A DNA stretch of 48,962 nucleotides from Bacteroidales bacterium (GCA_003550725.1 PUKZ01000090.1:1-48962), one strand, 5' to 3'; numbered from the stretch's first letter, positions 36,434 through 44,877 are shown. The notes: generated by a model not told the origin, from the letters alone. Program-made: numbers and translations.

Positions 36434-37533
36434 TTATTCTTCTTATATAAAAAACCAGAAACGTATATTACCGGGTTTAATATTGAAAAAATTAAATCAT
36501 ATATGGGCGAATATAAAAATAATATATTTTCGTCAAACTTTTTTGCCGAATAATAATAATTTATTATCAGCCCTATTGTTCTGACAGATAGTAAAATAAT
36601 CCCCCAAAGCCAAAAATCTGTTAATAAAAGAATAATTATTAAAGTAACATAAAATGCAAAATTACTAATCCCAAACAATCCTAATAAAAATTTATGTTTA
36701 TTTTTATAATGTCTTCCGGTAGAAAAATGTCTTTTTTTTTGAAAAAACCAATTTTTAAAAGACTTTTCCGGCTCTGAGTAAGTAAAACTATCACGGCTTA
36801 TTTCTATAGCTGTATTTTTATTATTAGCCATTTGGTTTACAAATAAATCATCATCGCCTGACTCCAGTTTATAGTGCGATATAAAACCGGCAGCCTTGTA
36901 AAACAATTTCTTTTTGTATGCTAGGTTTCTGCCCACACCCATATATGGAAGCCCTGCAAGTGCGTATGAAAAATAATTCATTGCCACAGTTAATGTATTG
37001 TACCTTATTAATGAGTTAAGAAATCCTTTCTCTTTCTTATAACCCCCGTAACCTAAAATTATCTCATTTTCTTTAGAAAAATTTTTCTGCATATTATGAA
37101 TCCAGTATGGTGATAATGGCTGGCAATCAGCATCGGTGAAAAGGAGATTATCATGTTTTGCCGATTTTATACCTATTGAAAGTGGAAATTTTTTGCCTTT
37201 AAAAAAGTTTACATTGTTGTTTAATTGAATAACATTGAGATGTGAGTATTTTTTTTTGTATTCTTTTAATAAACGCCTGGTACCATCAGTTGATCGGTCA
37301 TCTACCAATACCACTTCATAATCATGATATTTTTGCTCCAATATTTTTGGAATATTTTTTTTAAGGTTACTATACTCATTTCTTGCACATATTACCACCG
37401 ATACAGGTTCCTGTTTTGAAGTTTTAGATTTAGGTTTATAAAAAATAAGCCTGGAAAGAAAAAACCATTGAAAAAACAACTCAATCATAGTGCATACGAT
37501 AAATATCACAAAAATTAAAAAACTCCATCCCAT
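36424..37533 (-). CDS. Membrane glycosyltransferase, GT2 family
   Basis: 369 aa. An N-terminal membrane helix (about 5-28) precedes a GT-A domain with VVICARNEYSNLKKNI, VLVDDRSTDGT, the DxD motif TDADCQPL, GDDDLF and FFQKKRHFSTG (a QxxRW-like acceptor motif). Two or three C-terminal helices follow (LLGLFGISNFAFYVTLIIILLLT ...). The family makes or transports surface polysaccharide or transfers sugar to a lipid. It is coupled to the ECF sigma gene by a 10-bp overlap, an unusual pairing. Confidence 0.88.
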   Translation of the reverse strand: MGWSFLIFVIFIVCTMIELFFQWFFLSRLIFYKPKSKTSKQEPVSVVICARNEYSNLKKNIPKILEQKYHDYEVVLVDDRSTDGTRRLLKEYKKKYSHLNVIQLNNNVNFFKGKKFPLSIGIKSAKHDNLLFTDADCQPLSPYWIHNMQKNFSKENEIILGYGGYKKEKGFLNSLIRYNTLTVAMNYFSYALAGLPYMGVGRNLAYKKKLFYKAAGFISHYKLESGDDDLFVNQMANNKNTAIEISRDSFTYSEPEKSFKNWFFQKKRHFSTGRHYKNKHKFLLGLFGISNFAFYVTLIIILLLTDFWLWGIILLSVRTIGLIINYYYSAKKFDENILFLYSPIYDLIFSILNPVIYVSGFLYKKNKWK

Positions 37534-37727
37534 TTTCTCTATTTGTTTTAAATTCTTATTTTAATCAGATAATAAATTTGCAAATTATTTAAAGATTTTG
37601 ACCATACTTTTAAAAAACTTAATTATTCTGAATAAATAAATATAAAAAATGATTTATTCATAGTAAATTTCAGTAATTGGTTTTTATAAAGCTTTGCAAA
37701 AATATCTAAAACTTCATCCATATGGAC

Positions 37728-37735
37728 TATCTTTG
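37728..37735 (+). promoter_or_regulatory. Candidate -7 element for tgt - lptG
   Basis: TATCTTTG fits TAnnTTTG. The nearest upstream TTTG (37693-37696) is 31 bp away, too far for a -33 box. The predicted start is near 37742 with a leader of about 114 nt that includes the 37779-37807 hairpin. Confidence 0.4.
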
Positions 37736-37778
37736 CAAGATTTAATAAAATAAATTTTAGTTTTTATGGTTTAAAATC

Positions 37779-37807
37779 TTCAAAATGCTTATTTTCAGCA
37801 TTTTGAA
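37779..37807 (+). repeat. Hairpin in the tgt leader
   Basis: TTCAAAATGC (37779-37788) and GCATTTTGAA (37798-37807) pair perfectly around a 9-nt loop (TTATTTTCA), 48 bp before the tgt ATG. No U-run follows immediately, and the fold does not look like a preQ1 aptamer. Confidence 0.5.
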
Positions 37808-37855
37808 ATTAAACTTTTAAAGTCATGGTTAGTTTTAAAAAATTGGTTCAATCAA

Positions 37856-38986
37856 ATGCATTTTAAATTAATATCAACAGATCAAAATTCCGGAGCCCGT
37901 GCAGGGAAAATCTCAACTAACCATGGTGTATTTGATACACCAGTATTTATGCCGGTTGGAACAGCCGGCAGTGTAAAAGCAATAAACCAGCAAGATTTAT
38001 CGAAAAAAGTAAATGCCCAAATAATTTTGGGCAATACTTATCATTTATATTTGCGACCCGGTTTAGAAGTTATTCGGGGTGCTGGAGGTATACATAAATT
38101 TATGAGCTGGGATTATCCTGTACTAACTGATAGTGGTGGTTACCAGGTTTATTCTCTGGCTAAAAGGCGTAAACTTACCCAGGATGGCGTATGGTTTCAA
38201 TCGCATATTGATGGATCCCGTCATTTTTTTACACCCGAAAATGTAATTGATACCCAACGCCTGATTGGTGCAGATATAATAATGGCCTTTGACGAATGTA
38301 CCCCATATCCGTGTGATTATGATTATGCCAAAAAATCAATGGATCTAACACATAATTGGCTTAAAAGATGTTGCCGGCAATTTAATAACAGTTCCAACAT
38401 CTATGGATATGAACAATCGTTGTTTTCTATCGTTCAAGGCAGTACATATAGTAATTTAAGAAAAAAGTCGGCACATACTATTGCAGAATACAATTGTGAT
38501 GGTATTGCTATTGGTGGACTTTCGGTAGGAGAACCACATGATATTTTATATGAAATGACCGACATAGTATGTTCTGTATTACCTAAAGATAAACCAAGAT
38601 ACCTTATGGGGGTAGGAACCCCTGAAAACATACTTGAATGTATTTCATTGGGTGTTGATATGTTTGATTGTGTTATGCCTACACGAAATGCCAGAAACGG
38701 AATGCTGTTTACAAATAATGGTATAATAAACATTTTAAATGAAAAATGGAAATTTGATTACTCTTCCATTGATCCTGAGGGTGAATCATATGTTGACAAT
38801 TTATATAGCAAGGCTTATTTGAGACACCTTTTTGTATCGAAAGAAATTCTTGGTCCTATGTTAGCAACAATTCACAATCTTACATTTTATATTTCGTTAG
38901 TAAACCAGGCAAAAAATCATATATTAAATGGTGACTTCTATAAGTGGAAATCCAAAACAATTTCTAAGCTATCACAGAGAATATAA
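37856..38986 (+). CDS. tgt: tRNA-guanine transglycosylase, lacking the zinc-binding cysteines
   Basis: 376 aa, the length of bacterial Tgt. The catalytic Asp pair is present: D92 in LTDSGGYQVYSL and nucleophile D271 in DMFDCVMPTRNARNG. Other motifs are SHIDGSRHFFTPE, IVQGSTYSNLR and GIAIGGLSVGEP. It exchanges guanine 34 for preQ1 in Tyr, His, Asn and Asp tRNAs. The usual C-terminal C-x-C-x2-C zinc knuckle is replaced: the aligned residues are G309, S311 and D314 (in DPEGESYVDN), while the His of TIHNL is kept. Zinc is therefore not expected to bind there. lptG follows after 73 bp, an order often seen in Bacteroidota. Confidence 0.94.
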   Translation: MHFKLISTDQNSGARAGKISTNHGVFDTPVFMPVGTAGSVKAINQQDLSKKVNAQIILGNTYHLYLRPGLEVIRGAGGIHKFMSWDYPVLTDSGGYQVYSLAKRRKLTQDGVWFQSHIDGSRHFFTPENVIDTQRLIGADIIMAFDECTPYPCDYDYAKKSMDLTHNWLKRCCRQFNNSSNIYGYEQSLFSIVQGSTYSNLRKKSAHTIAEYNCDGIAIGGLSVGEPHDILYEMTDIVCSVLPKDKPRYLMGVGTPENILECISLGVDMFDCVMPTRNARNGMLFTNNGIINILNEKWKFDYSSIDPEGESYVDNLYSKAYLRHLFVSKEILGPMLATIHNLTFYISLVNQAKNHILNGDFYKWKSKTISKLSQRI

Positions 38987-39059
38987 TAGCTATTATATTT
39001 ACATATTTTTTTATATATTTAAAAAATTATAGAAACTAATAAGATACAACTAACCGGGA

Positions 39060-40145
39060 ATGAAAAAAATAAAAATAGTTGATTTATATATTATCCGAAA
39101 ATTCCTTGGGACGTTTTTTTTCGCAATAACGCTGATTATGCTCATAGTTATTGTTTTTGACCTTTCGGAAAAAATCGATGATTTTATTGAAAATCAAGCT
39201 CCTTTAGATGAAATTATATTTGTCTACTATGTTAATTTTATTCCTTATTTCATTAACCTTTTCAGCCCTCTGTTTACCTTTATTGCTGTAATATTTTTCA
39301 CTTCACGCCTGGCATCAAATACTGAAATTATATCCATTTTAAGTGCGGGAATCAGCTTCAGGCGCCTCCTTGTTCCTTATATCATATCAGCTGTTTTATT
39401 ATCTATGTTTTCTATTTACTTATCTAATGTTTTAATTCCAAGGGCTAATGAAACTCGCCTTGATTTTGAAAACACTTATGTTAGAAGCCCCTCACGTTTT
39501 AGAGAACGCAACATTCATATGCAAATAAAACCTGGAGAATTTATTTACCTTGAATCATTCAATGATCGAACTAACAGAGGGCAGCGTTTTTCTCTTGAAA
39601 AAATAAAAGACGGTCAATTGTATTATAAATTAAAAGCAAATACTGTTACCTGGGACACTATAGAAAAGCAATGGCAAATTCAAAACTACCATATCCGGGA
39701 AATAAATGGTATCAACGAAAAGCTTACTTTTGGCGATCGAAAAGATACAGTATTAAATTTTACTCCCGATAATTTTATTCAAAATCTTCGCGAAATAGAA
39801 ACACTCAATTTCAGAGAGTTGCAGGATCAAATAGATATGGAAAAACTTAAAGGCTCAGAACATATAAAATATTACCAAGTAGAGAAACACCGCAGGATAG
39901 CATTTCCATTTGCAACCCTGATATTAACATTAATAGGCGTTTCATTATCCTGTAGAAAAGTAAGGGGAGGTATAGGTTTACACCTTGGTGCAGGTATAAC
40001 CCTGAGCTTTGCTTTTATTCTTTTTATGCAGGTATCTTCAACCTTTGCTACCAATGGAAACCTCACCCCTGCCCTAGCCGCGTGGGTACCTAATATACTC
40101 TTCGGTATACTGGGAATATATTTATTGAAAACAGCACCAAAATAA
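39060..40145 (+). CDS. lptG: Lipopolysaccharide export permease, LptF/LptG family (LptG-like)
   Basis: 361 aa. It starts DLYIIRKFLGTFFFAITLIMLIVIVFDL, the typical first helix with its coupling segment. Three N-terminal and three C-terminal helices flank a periplasmic beta-jellyroll (about 130-275). The permease pulls LPS from the inner membrane together with LptB. Choice between LptG and LptF rests on the overall feel and on the position after tgt, so it is not certain. Confidence 0.85.
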   Translation: MKKIKIVDLYIIRKFLGTFFFAITLIMLIVIVFDLSEKIDDFIENQAPLDEIIFVYYVNFIPYFINLFSPLFTFIAVIFFTSRLASNTEIISILSAGISFRRLLVPYIISAVLLSMFSIYLSNVLIPRANETRLDFENTYVRSPSRFRERNIHMQIKPGEFIYLESFNDRTNRGQRFSLEKIKDGQLYYKLKANTVTWDTIEKQWQIQNYHIREINGINEKLTFGDRKDTVLNFTPDNFIQNLREIETLNFRELQDQIDMEKLKGSEHIKYYQVEKHRRIAFPFATLILTLIGVSLSCRKVRGGIGLHLGAGITLSFAFILFMQVSSTFATNGNLTPALAAWVPNILFGILGIYLLKTAPK

Positions 40146-40172
40146 TCTCCTTGATCAAAATATGTGCTTAAA

Positions 40173-40400
40173 TTACTGATTAAGTTTGTCTTTTTTCAAA
40201 CTGAAAATAATAGTGAATAACAAATATCCTATCAATCCTCCCCATAGCAAACTCATATAAGGATTTGAAGTTATAGCACATCCATTTGAAGTACAACCAA
40301 TAAAAATATAATACAAATAACCACCCATTAATCCTGCTAATGTAAAAACCAACATTACCAGCAAATATTTATTTTTAGAAAGTAACAGGTATTTTTTCAT
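40173..40400 (-). CDS. Small membrane protein, DUF6132 family
   Basis: 75 aa with two membrane helices. The hallmark is the GC-x4-CAITSNPYMSLLWGG segment, in which the two cysteines lie between the helices, as in the DUF6132 family. These small proteins often sit near thioredoxin or rhodanese-type genes, and two thioredoxin genes do lie 370 bp upstream on the same strand. A role in sulfur or redox handling is only suggested. Confidence 0.78.
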   Translation of the reverse strand: MKKYLLLSKNKYLLVMLVFTLAGLMGGYLYYIFIGCTSNGCAITSNPYMSLLWGGLIGYLLFTIIFSLKKDKLNQ

Positions 40401-40768
40401 CGGATTATTTTATAATTATTACACAATTTAATAATAGTGATTTCATCATTGGATGTTTGAGTTTAATAATTTCTATTACTATAAAACCCTCATTATTTAT
40501 ACATAATCTTTTGTGAACTTTTATTTAATAAGGGTTTCATTAGTATAATAATATAGTTATTAATCTTTTTTACAATGATTTACATCTTAATGTTTAAATA
40601 TTTAAATTTTTGGTTACAAGTAATCCTGAAAAATCGGGGTTTCATTGCCGCTCAACCGATAACGGGTTTTACTTAATTCTTCATTCACGAATCAACAAAT
40701 CAGCAAATTAACTTCTATCTGCATTTTATTACTTAAAACTAATTTTTTTCAGCAAAACTTTTTAACAA
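40401..40768. other. Gene-free region between DUF6132 and thioredoxin genes
   Basis: 368 bp without an ORF. It holds one inverted repeat (40484-40537). The remainder is AT-rich with short phrases of the kind common in Bacteroidota spacers; no promoter or terminator is convincing. Confidence 0.5.
40484..40537. repeat. Inverted repeat with AAACCCT/AGGGTTT arms
   Basis: The 12-nt arm at 40484-40495 (AAACCCTCATTA) and the arm at 40526-40537 (TAATAAGGGTTT) pair at 11 of 12 positions around a 30-nt loop. It may mark the end of the thioredoxin transcript or be a degraded intergenic repeat. Confidence 0.4.
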
Positions 40769-41125
40769 TTATTTTTTTACACCAAGTGAATTTTCTATGG
40801 CTTCAACAATAGATTGTTTAGGCATAGCACCCTTTGCCATTTGAGGCTTACCTTCCTCCGGTATAAACAAAATTGAAGGGATGCTTTGAATACCAAAAGT
40901 AGCTGATAATTCACGCTCCTTATCAGTGTCAATTTTGTAAAAATCAACTTTACCGTCATATTCTTTTGAAAGTTCTTCTAAAACCGGTGTAAGTGCTTTA
41001 CAAGGACCACACCAGTCAGCATAAAAATCAACTATACAGGGCTTATTACCTTTAAAATTCCATTCATTATTTGCTTCAAAGTCAAAAATTTTTTCCTTAA
41101 ATGTTTCTTTTGTTAAATTTTCCAT
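40769..41125 (-). CDS. trxA: Thioredoxin
   Basis: 118 aa, with the active site W-C-G-P-C-K, the strand CIVDFYADWCGPCKALTPVLEEL, and the cis-Pro in QSIPSILF. There is no signal peptide, so it is a cytoplasmic disulfide reductase. It follows a lipoprotein thioredoxin after 4 bp, suggesting a matched pair for carrying reducing power to the envelope; the membrane shuttle is not encoded here. Confidence 0.93.
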   Translation of the reverse strand: MENLTKETFKEKIFDFEANNEWNFKGNKPCIVDFYADWCGPCKALTPVLEELSKEYDGKVDFYKIDTDKERELSATFGIQSIPSILFIPEEGKPQMAKGAMPKQSIVEAIENSLGVKK

Positions 41126-41129
41126 AATT

Positions 41130-41597
41130 CTAATTTATATATTTATCAATAGTTTTAATTAATGTTTCTTTTTGTTGCAAGCCGGTAAAACGTTCGACAG
41201 TTTTACCATTTTTAAATAAAATCAATGTTGGAATGGTACGCACATTATAATCTACGGCAAGACTCTGATTATTATCAACATCTACTTTAATAATTTGTGC
41301 TTTTTCACCAATTTGATGAGACAACTCTTCCAGTATAGTCATTTGTTTTTTGCATGACCGGCACCATTCAGCCCAAAATTCAACTAAAGTTATATCATCA
41401 GAAATCTTTTTATCAAAATTTTTATTGCCCAGATCAATTATCGATGATGAATCATATATACCTGATTGTTCTGTTTCCGATTTGGTATAATTGCCGCTTG
41501 ATGATGATTCACACGACAAAAAACCAAAAATTAAACCGGCTGAAACAATTAGAATATTCGACAATAAAAAGTAGTATTTTTTTAAAATCAGTTCCAT
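41130..41597 (-). CDS. Membrane-anchored thioredoxin-like lipoprotein
   Basis: 155 aa with a lipoprotein signal (lipobox F-L-S-C, Cys29) and a Ser/Thr-rich spacer, then a thioredoxin fold. The active site is W-C-R-S-C-K, differing from the W-C-G-P-C of the partner gene, and the cis-Pro lies in RTIPTLILF. Active-site sequences without G-P often have a more oxidising potential, so it may act in disulfide handling or cytochrome maturation in the periplasm. Confidence 0.87.
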   Translation of the reverse strand: MELILKKYYFLLSNILIVSAGLIFGFLSCESSSSGNYTKSETEQSGIYDSSSIIDLGNKNFDKKISDDITLVEFWAEWCRSCKKQMTILEELSHQIGEKAQIIKVDVDNNQSLAVDYNVRTIPTLILFKNGKTVERFTGLQQKETLIKTIDKYIN

Positions 41598-42012
41598 TTA
41601 TTTGTTTTGTTTAAAAATCACCAAATTAATTAATACAATTAGCCATTATATAGTATTAAAAAATGATTATAACATGTATCTTTTATTTACCATTTACCAT
41701 TTACCATTTACTATTTACTATTTACCATTTTCTATTTAAAAATGCATTTAAATTAATCAACACCTGTATCTAATTTTTGTTTAACAAAAAAGGGGGAATT
41801 TTACAAAACTACATATTTAAATTGGTGTATTCGTTATTTGTTAACAATTTTTCAAAATGGTGTGCTGATAAACATTACGAAGTAATAAATAATTATTTTC
41901 AGGAATTATTATAGTACTAAATAAGATACATTTATTAAAAACTAAATAACTTAAGAGTTTTAATCAATAATTGCTTTTACAAACCTCATTCAGTATAATA
42001 TAAGGCAAATAA
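41598..42012. other. Gene-free region with a heptanucleotide repeat
   Basis: 415 bp, AT-rich, no ORF. It holds the ATTTACC/ATTTACT tandem repeat at 41685-41738. The right half shows nothing recognisable. Confidence 0.5.
41685..41738. repeat. Tandem heptanucleotide repeat (ATTTACY)
   Basis: Seven full units run from 41685 to 41733: ATTTACC three times, ATTTACT twice, ATTTACC, then the degenerate ATTTTCT, followed by a partial ATTTA. It lies 88 bp upstream of the lipoprotein thioredoxin start and could alter promoter spacing if its copy number changes. Confidence 0.85.
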
Positions 42013-42996
42013 TTATTCAATACCGGCTAGGTGTTTCATAAATTGTACTCTATGAAAAACTGCAGGGTTTTCAGATTTTTTATAGCTCATTTTACCCCTA
42101 AAATCATTAATCGAGGAGTAATTTTTTTCATTCATCCAACTTTTTAATTCACCTACAATTTTTTCTATTTCGTCAAAACCGTTTTTATAAATGACCGAGC
42201 ATATCTGGCCTGCTTTAGCACCTGCAAGTATTTGTTTTATAAGGCCGGCTCCACTGTGAATACCGGTGGAAGCACACAGATCGCATTGTATACGATCAGA
42301 TAAGATAGCTATCCAACGAAGTGAATTTGAAATTTCTTGGGGAGTACTAAAAATATTTCCAGGCTTAATTTTAAAATTATCAATATCTATGTCGGGATTA
42401 AAAAATCTATTAAATAATACTATACCATTTATACCTGTCCATGAAAGTTTTTTTATTAACTCTCCGATTCCGGAAAAATGATGTGATATTTTAAGTGATA
42501 CAGGAATGCTGACAATAGATTTCACTTTTTCAACTATATCAAAATATATTTTCTCAATTTTTTGTCCTTCAGTATCAATATCTGATGGTAATATAAAAAC
42601 ATTTAACTCCAATGCATCTGCTCCTGCATCTTCTATATTTTTAGCAAAAGAAGGCCATTCAGAATCAGAAACACAATTAATGCTGGCTATAACAGGTATT
42701 GCAACCTTTTTTTTAGCTTCATTTATTAAATCGGTATATGCGTTCAAAGTATTGGCACGGGCATAGTTTCTTATATAATCTTCGGCTTCTGTATAAGAAC
42801 TTTGAATATCTTCAGAAAAAGTCTTCCTTATTTCATATTTTATCTGTTCCTCAAATAGTGATTTTAGAACCACGCCACCTGCCCCTTTATTATCTGCTAA
42901 CTGAATATTTGACAAAGAATTTGTTAATCCTGAACTTCCGACAATCAATGGGTTTCTAAGGGTAAGACCCATATAAGTAGTTGTTAGATCTGCCAT
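42013..42996 (-). CDS. Dihydroorotate dehydrogenase-like protein
   Basis: 327 aa, a TIM-barrel of the dihydroorotate dehydrogenase family (TTYMGLTLRNPLIVGSSGLTN start). FMN-site segments are LKISHHF, NGIVLFNRFF and the phosphate-binding region SLRWIAILSDRIQCDLCASTGIHSGAGLIKQILAGAKAGQICSVIY. The usual active-site stretch with N-x-S-C-P-N is replaced by ELNVFILPS, so the catalytic Cys base of class 1 enzymes is missing. Many Bacteroidota carry such a protein in addition to a true PyrD. It is monocistronic; its substrate is unknown. Confidence 0.85.
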   Translation of the reverse strand: MADLTTTYMGLTLRNPLIVGSSGLTNSLSNIQLADNKGAGGVVLKSLFEEQIKYEIRKTFSEDIQSSYTEAEDYIRNYARANTLNAYTDLINEAKKKVAIPVIASINCVSDSEWPSFAKNIEDAGADALELNVFILPSDIDTEGQKIEKIYFDIVEKVKSIVSIPVSLKISHHFSGIGELIKKLSWTGINGIVLFNRFFNPDIDIDNFKIKPGNIFSTPQEISNSLRWIAILSDRIQCDLCASTGIHSGAGLIKQILAGAKAGQICSVIYKNGFDEIEKIVGELKSWMNEKNYSSINDFRGKMSYKKSENPAVFHRVQFMKHLAGIE

Positions 42997-43276
42997 TTGT
43001 TTAAATTTTTATTGTTATTAATTTATTTATGTTTTAGTCAGCAAAAATAAATATACATTTTAAATTACCTAGTGTATTTATTTTTAAACTATGTAAAATA
43101 TTTGACTTTTATTTATCCAATAATATTTAACTTAATCAGAAAAATAAAAAAATCAAAATATTGTTTTTTTTGTGATTATTAGTAAAAATACAAAAAACAC
43201 TGATTCATTGTAATATAAATATTTATTTATTTGTAATAAGATTTTAATAATAATATTTTTAAAGCCATAAAAAATT

Positions 43277-44794
43277 ATGAAAAACAGTGCCGAAGTATTT
43301 GCCAAAAATGATTTATCATGTAAATCATTACGAAGTTTACTGGAACCTCTAATTGTCTTTTTTAATAAAGCTGTAACGGAGGTATTGCCTGATAAGGAGT
43401 ATATTTTGGAATATAGTATTCCTGGAGGCATCTATGGATATTTTAAAGATTATACGCCTGACAACCAACAGATAGAAGAAATAACTAATAATATTAATAA
43501 CTTAATTAAAAATAGAGCTCCGGTTCAACATAAGAATTTTAATCATACCGAAGCAATTAATTATTTTCAAAAAATTGGGCGAAAAGACATTATAGAGCTT
43601 TTTGAATCTAAAAGTAAAAAAAACTCCGGCAGTGATTCACATATTCTGCACATGAACGGGAATGGGGAGCTATTTCTTAATGATATAAGTATTAATTATG
43701 ATAAGTTGTCAAATTTTAAGCTATTCAAATACAAAAAAGGTTTTTTCCTTATTGCCGACACTGATTTATATAACAGGGTTATGCCGGAGCGTCTTGAACT
43801 TAGCAAATTCCTGGAGAGATATGATGAAACGGAAAAAACGATGCAACACTTTGGATTATCAACTGTTGCACAAGTTAATGAAGTAATAAAAAAAGGTGAA
43901 TTATCTGAGTTAATTAAGATATTTGAAGCATATCAATCAAAAAAGATTTCAACTATTGCAGATAATTTCATCAGTCATCCTTCAAAACCGAGGGTTATTT
44001 TCATTGCAGGGCCGACATCATCAGGAAAAACAACCACTGCCAATCGTTTAGCCATTGAGTTAAAGGTACTTAAAAAGAAGGTGTTGATATTGTCGCTTGA
44101 TAATTTTTATTTACCTCACTCTACTATTCCCGTTGATCCTGAAACCGGTCTTCAAAATTTCGAATTAATCACGGCACTCGACTTAAAATTGTTTAATAAA
44201 ACTATAAATAGCTTGCTTAATAATGAGCCTGTACATTTGCCAAAATATTATTTTGATGGCAAAGGAGCTAAACTCAAGCCTTATCCGACGCAAATAGATG
44301 ATGAAACATGTATTATTGTAGAAGGCATTCATGGCCTTAACCCAAAGCTATGGCATGATTTTATGGATGTAGAATCATACAGACTATATGTTAGTGCTTT
44401 AAACACTCTAAATATACATGATCATTTGCCAATGTCAACATCCGATCAAAGATTTATACGCAGGTTAGTTCGCGACTACATGTTCAGAGGCTACGACATA
44501 AATGAAACCATAAAACGTTGGCCTGATGTTATACAAAATGAATACCATTCTATATTTCCTTACCAGGAAAAAGCACATGCTATTTTTAATTCAGCGCTTA
44601 TATATGAAATTGCAGTTTTTGCTCATTATGCACCATCTATTTTAAAAGCAGAAGATGCAAAATCTGATTATATTGCAGCGCAAATAGAAAGGCTCCAACG
44701 CCTTCTTTCACTGTTTATACCTGTTGACCCAAAACATATACCTTTTACTTCTATTCTTAGAGAGTTTATCGGAGGCAGCAGTTTTGATTATTGA
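43277..44794 (+). CDS. Nucleoside (uridine-type) kinase, PRK family, without TGS domain
   Basis: 505 aa. The C-terminal kinase domain starts near residue 238, with Walker A G-P-T-S-S-G-K-T (245-252), LSLDNFYLPHS, and IIVEGIHGLNP (Walker B-like). The N-terminal 235 residues resemble the threonyl-tRNA-synthetase-like second domain (NHTEAINYFQKIGRKDIIELFES) and a linker found in larger Bacteroidota nucleoside kinases. Those usually begin with a TGS domain, which is absent here: the protein begins at the point where that domain would end. It phosphorylates uridine/cytidine-like substrates by family. Possible rightward promoter elements lie in the AT-rich 280-bp divergent gap, but none is clear. 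Confidence 0.88.
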   Translation: MKNSAEVFAKNDLSCKSLRSLLEPLIVFFNKAVTEVLPDKEYILEYSIPGGIYGYFKDYTPDNQQIEEITNNINNLIKNRAPVQHKNFNHTEAINYFQKIGRKDIIELFESKSKKNSGSDSHILHMNGNGELFLNDISINYDKLSNFKLFKYKKGFFLIADTDLYNRVMPERLELSKFLERYDETEKTMQHFGLSTVAQVNEVIKKGELSELIKIFEAYQSKKISTIADNFISHPSKPRVIFIAGPTSSGKTTTANRLAIELKVLKKKVLILSLDNFYLPHSTIPVDPETGLQNFELITALDLKLFNKTINSLLNNEPVHLPKYYFDGKGAKLKPYPTQIDDETCIIVEGIHGLNPKLWHDFMDVESYRLYVSALNTLNIHDHLPMSTSDQRFIRRLVRDYMFRGYDINETIKRWPDVIQNEYHSIFPYQEKAHAIFNSALIYEIAVFAHYAPSILKAEDAKSDYIAAQIERLQRLLSLFIPVDPKHIPFTSILREFIGGSSFDY

Positions 44795-44877
44795 GCTGGT
44801 CACTAAATTATACGTAATAATGTTGTCTAACTTAATTTTTTCAGGTAATTTGATATATGTAACGGTACGATAAGTAT

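Larger units (their letters stand above)
37534..37855. other. Divergent intergenic region between the GT2 gene and tgt
   Basis: 322 bp, AT-rich, no ORF. It contains a rightward TATCTTTG element (37728-37735) and a 10-bp hairpin (37779-37807) in the predicted tgt leader. No promoter was recognised for the GT2 gene. Confidence 0.5.

Noticed and set aside
37742-37855. preQ1 riboswitch in the tgt leader
   Set aside because: A hairpin is present, but I could not find the A-rich tail and C-containing loop arrangement of a preQ1 aptamer.
40173-40400. NqrM maturation factor
   Set aside because: It is a small two-helix membrane protein with cysteines, but its GC...C-ITSNPY pattern fits DUF6132, not NqrM.
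41685-41738. CRISPR-like array
   Set aside because: The units are 7 bp with no spacers; it is a simple tandem repeat.
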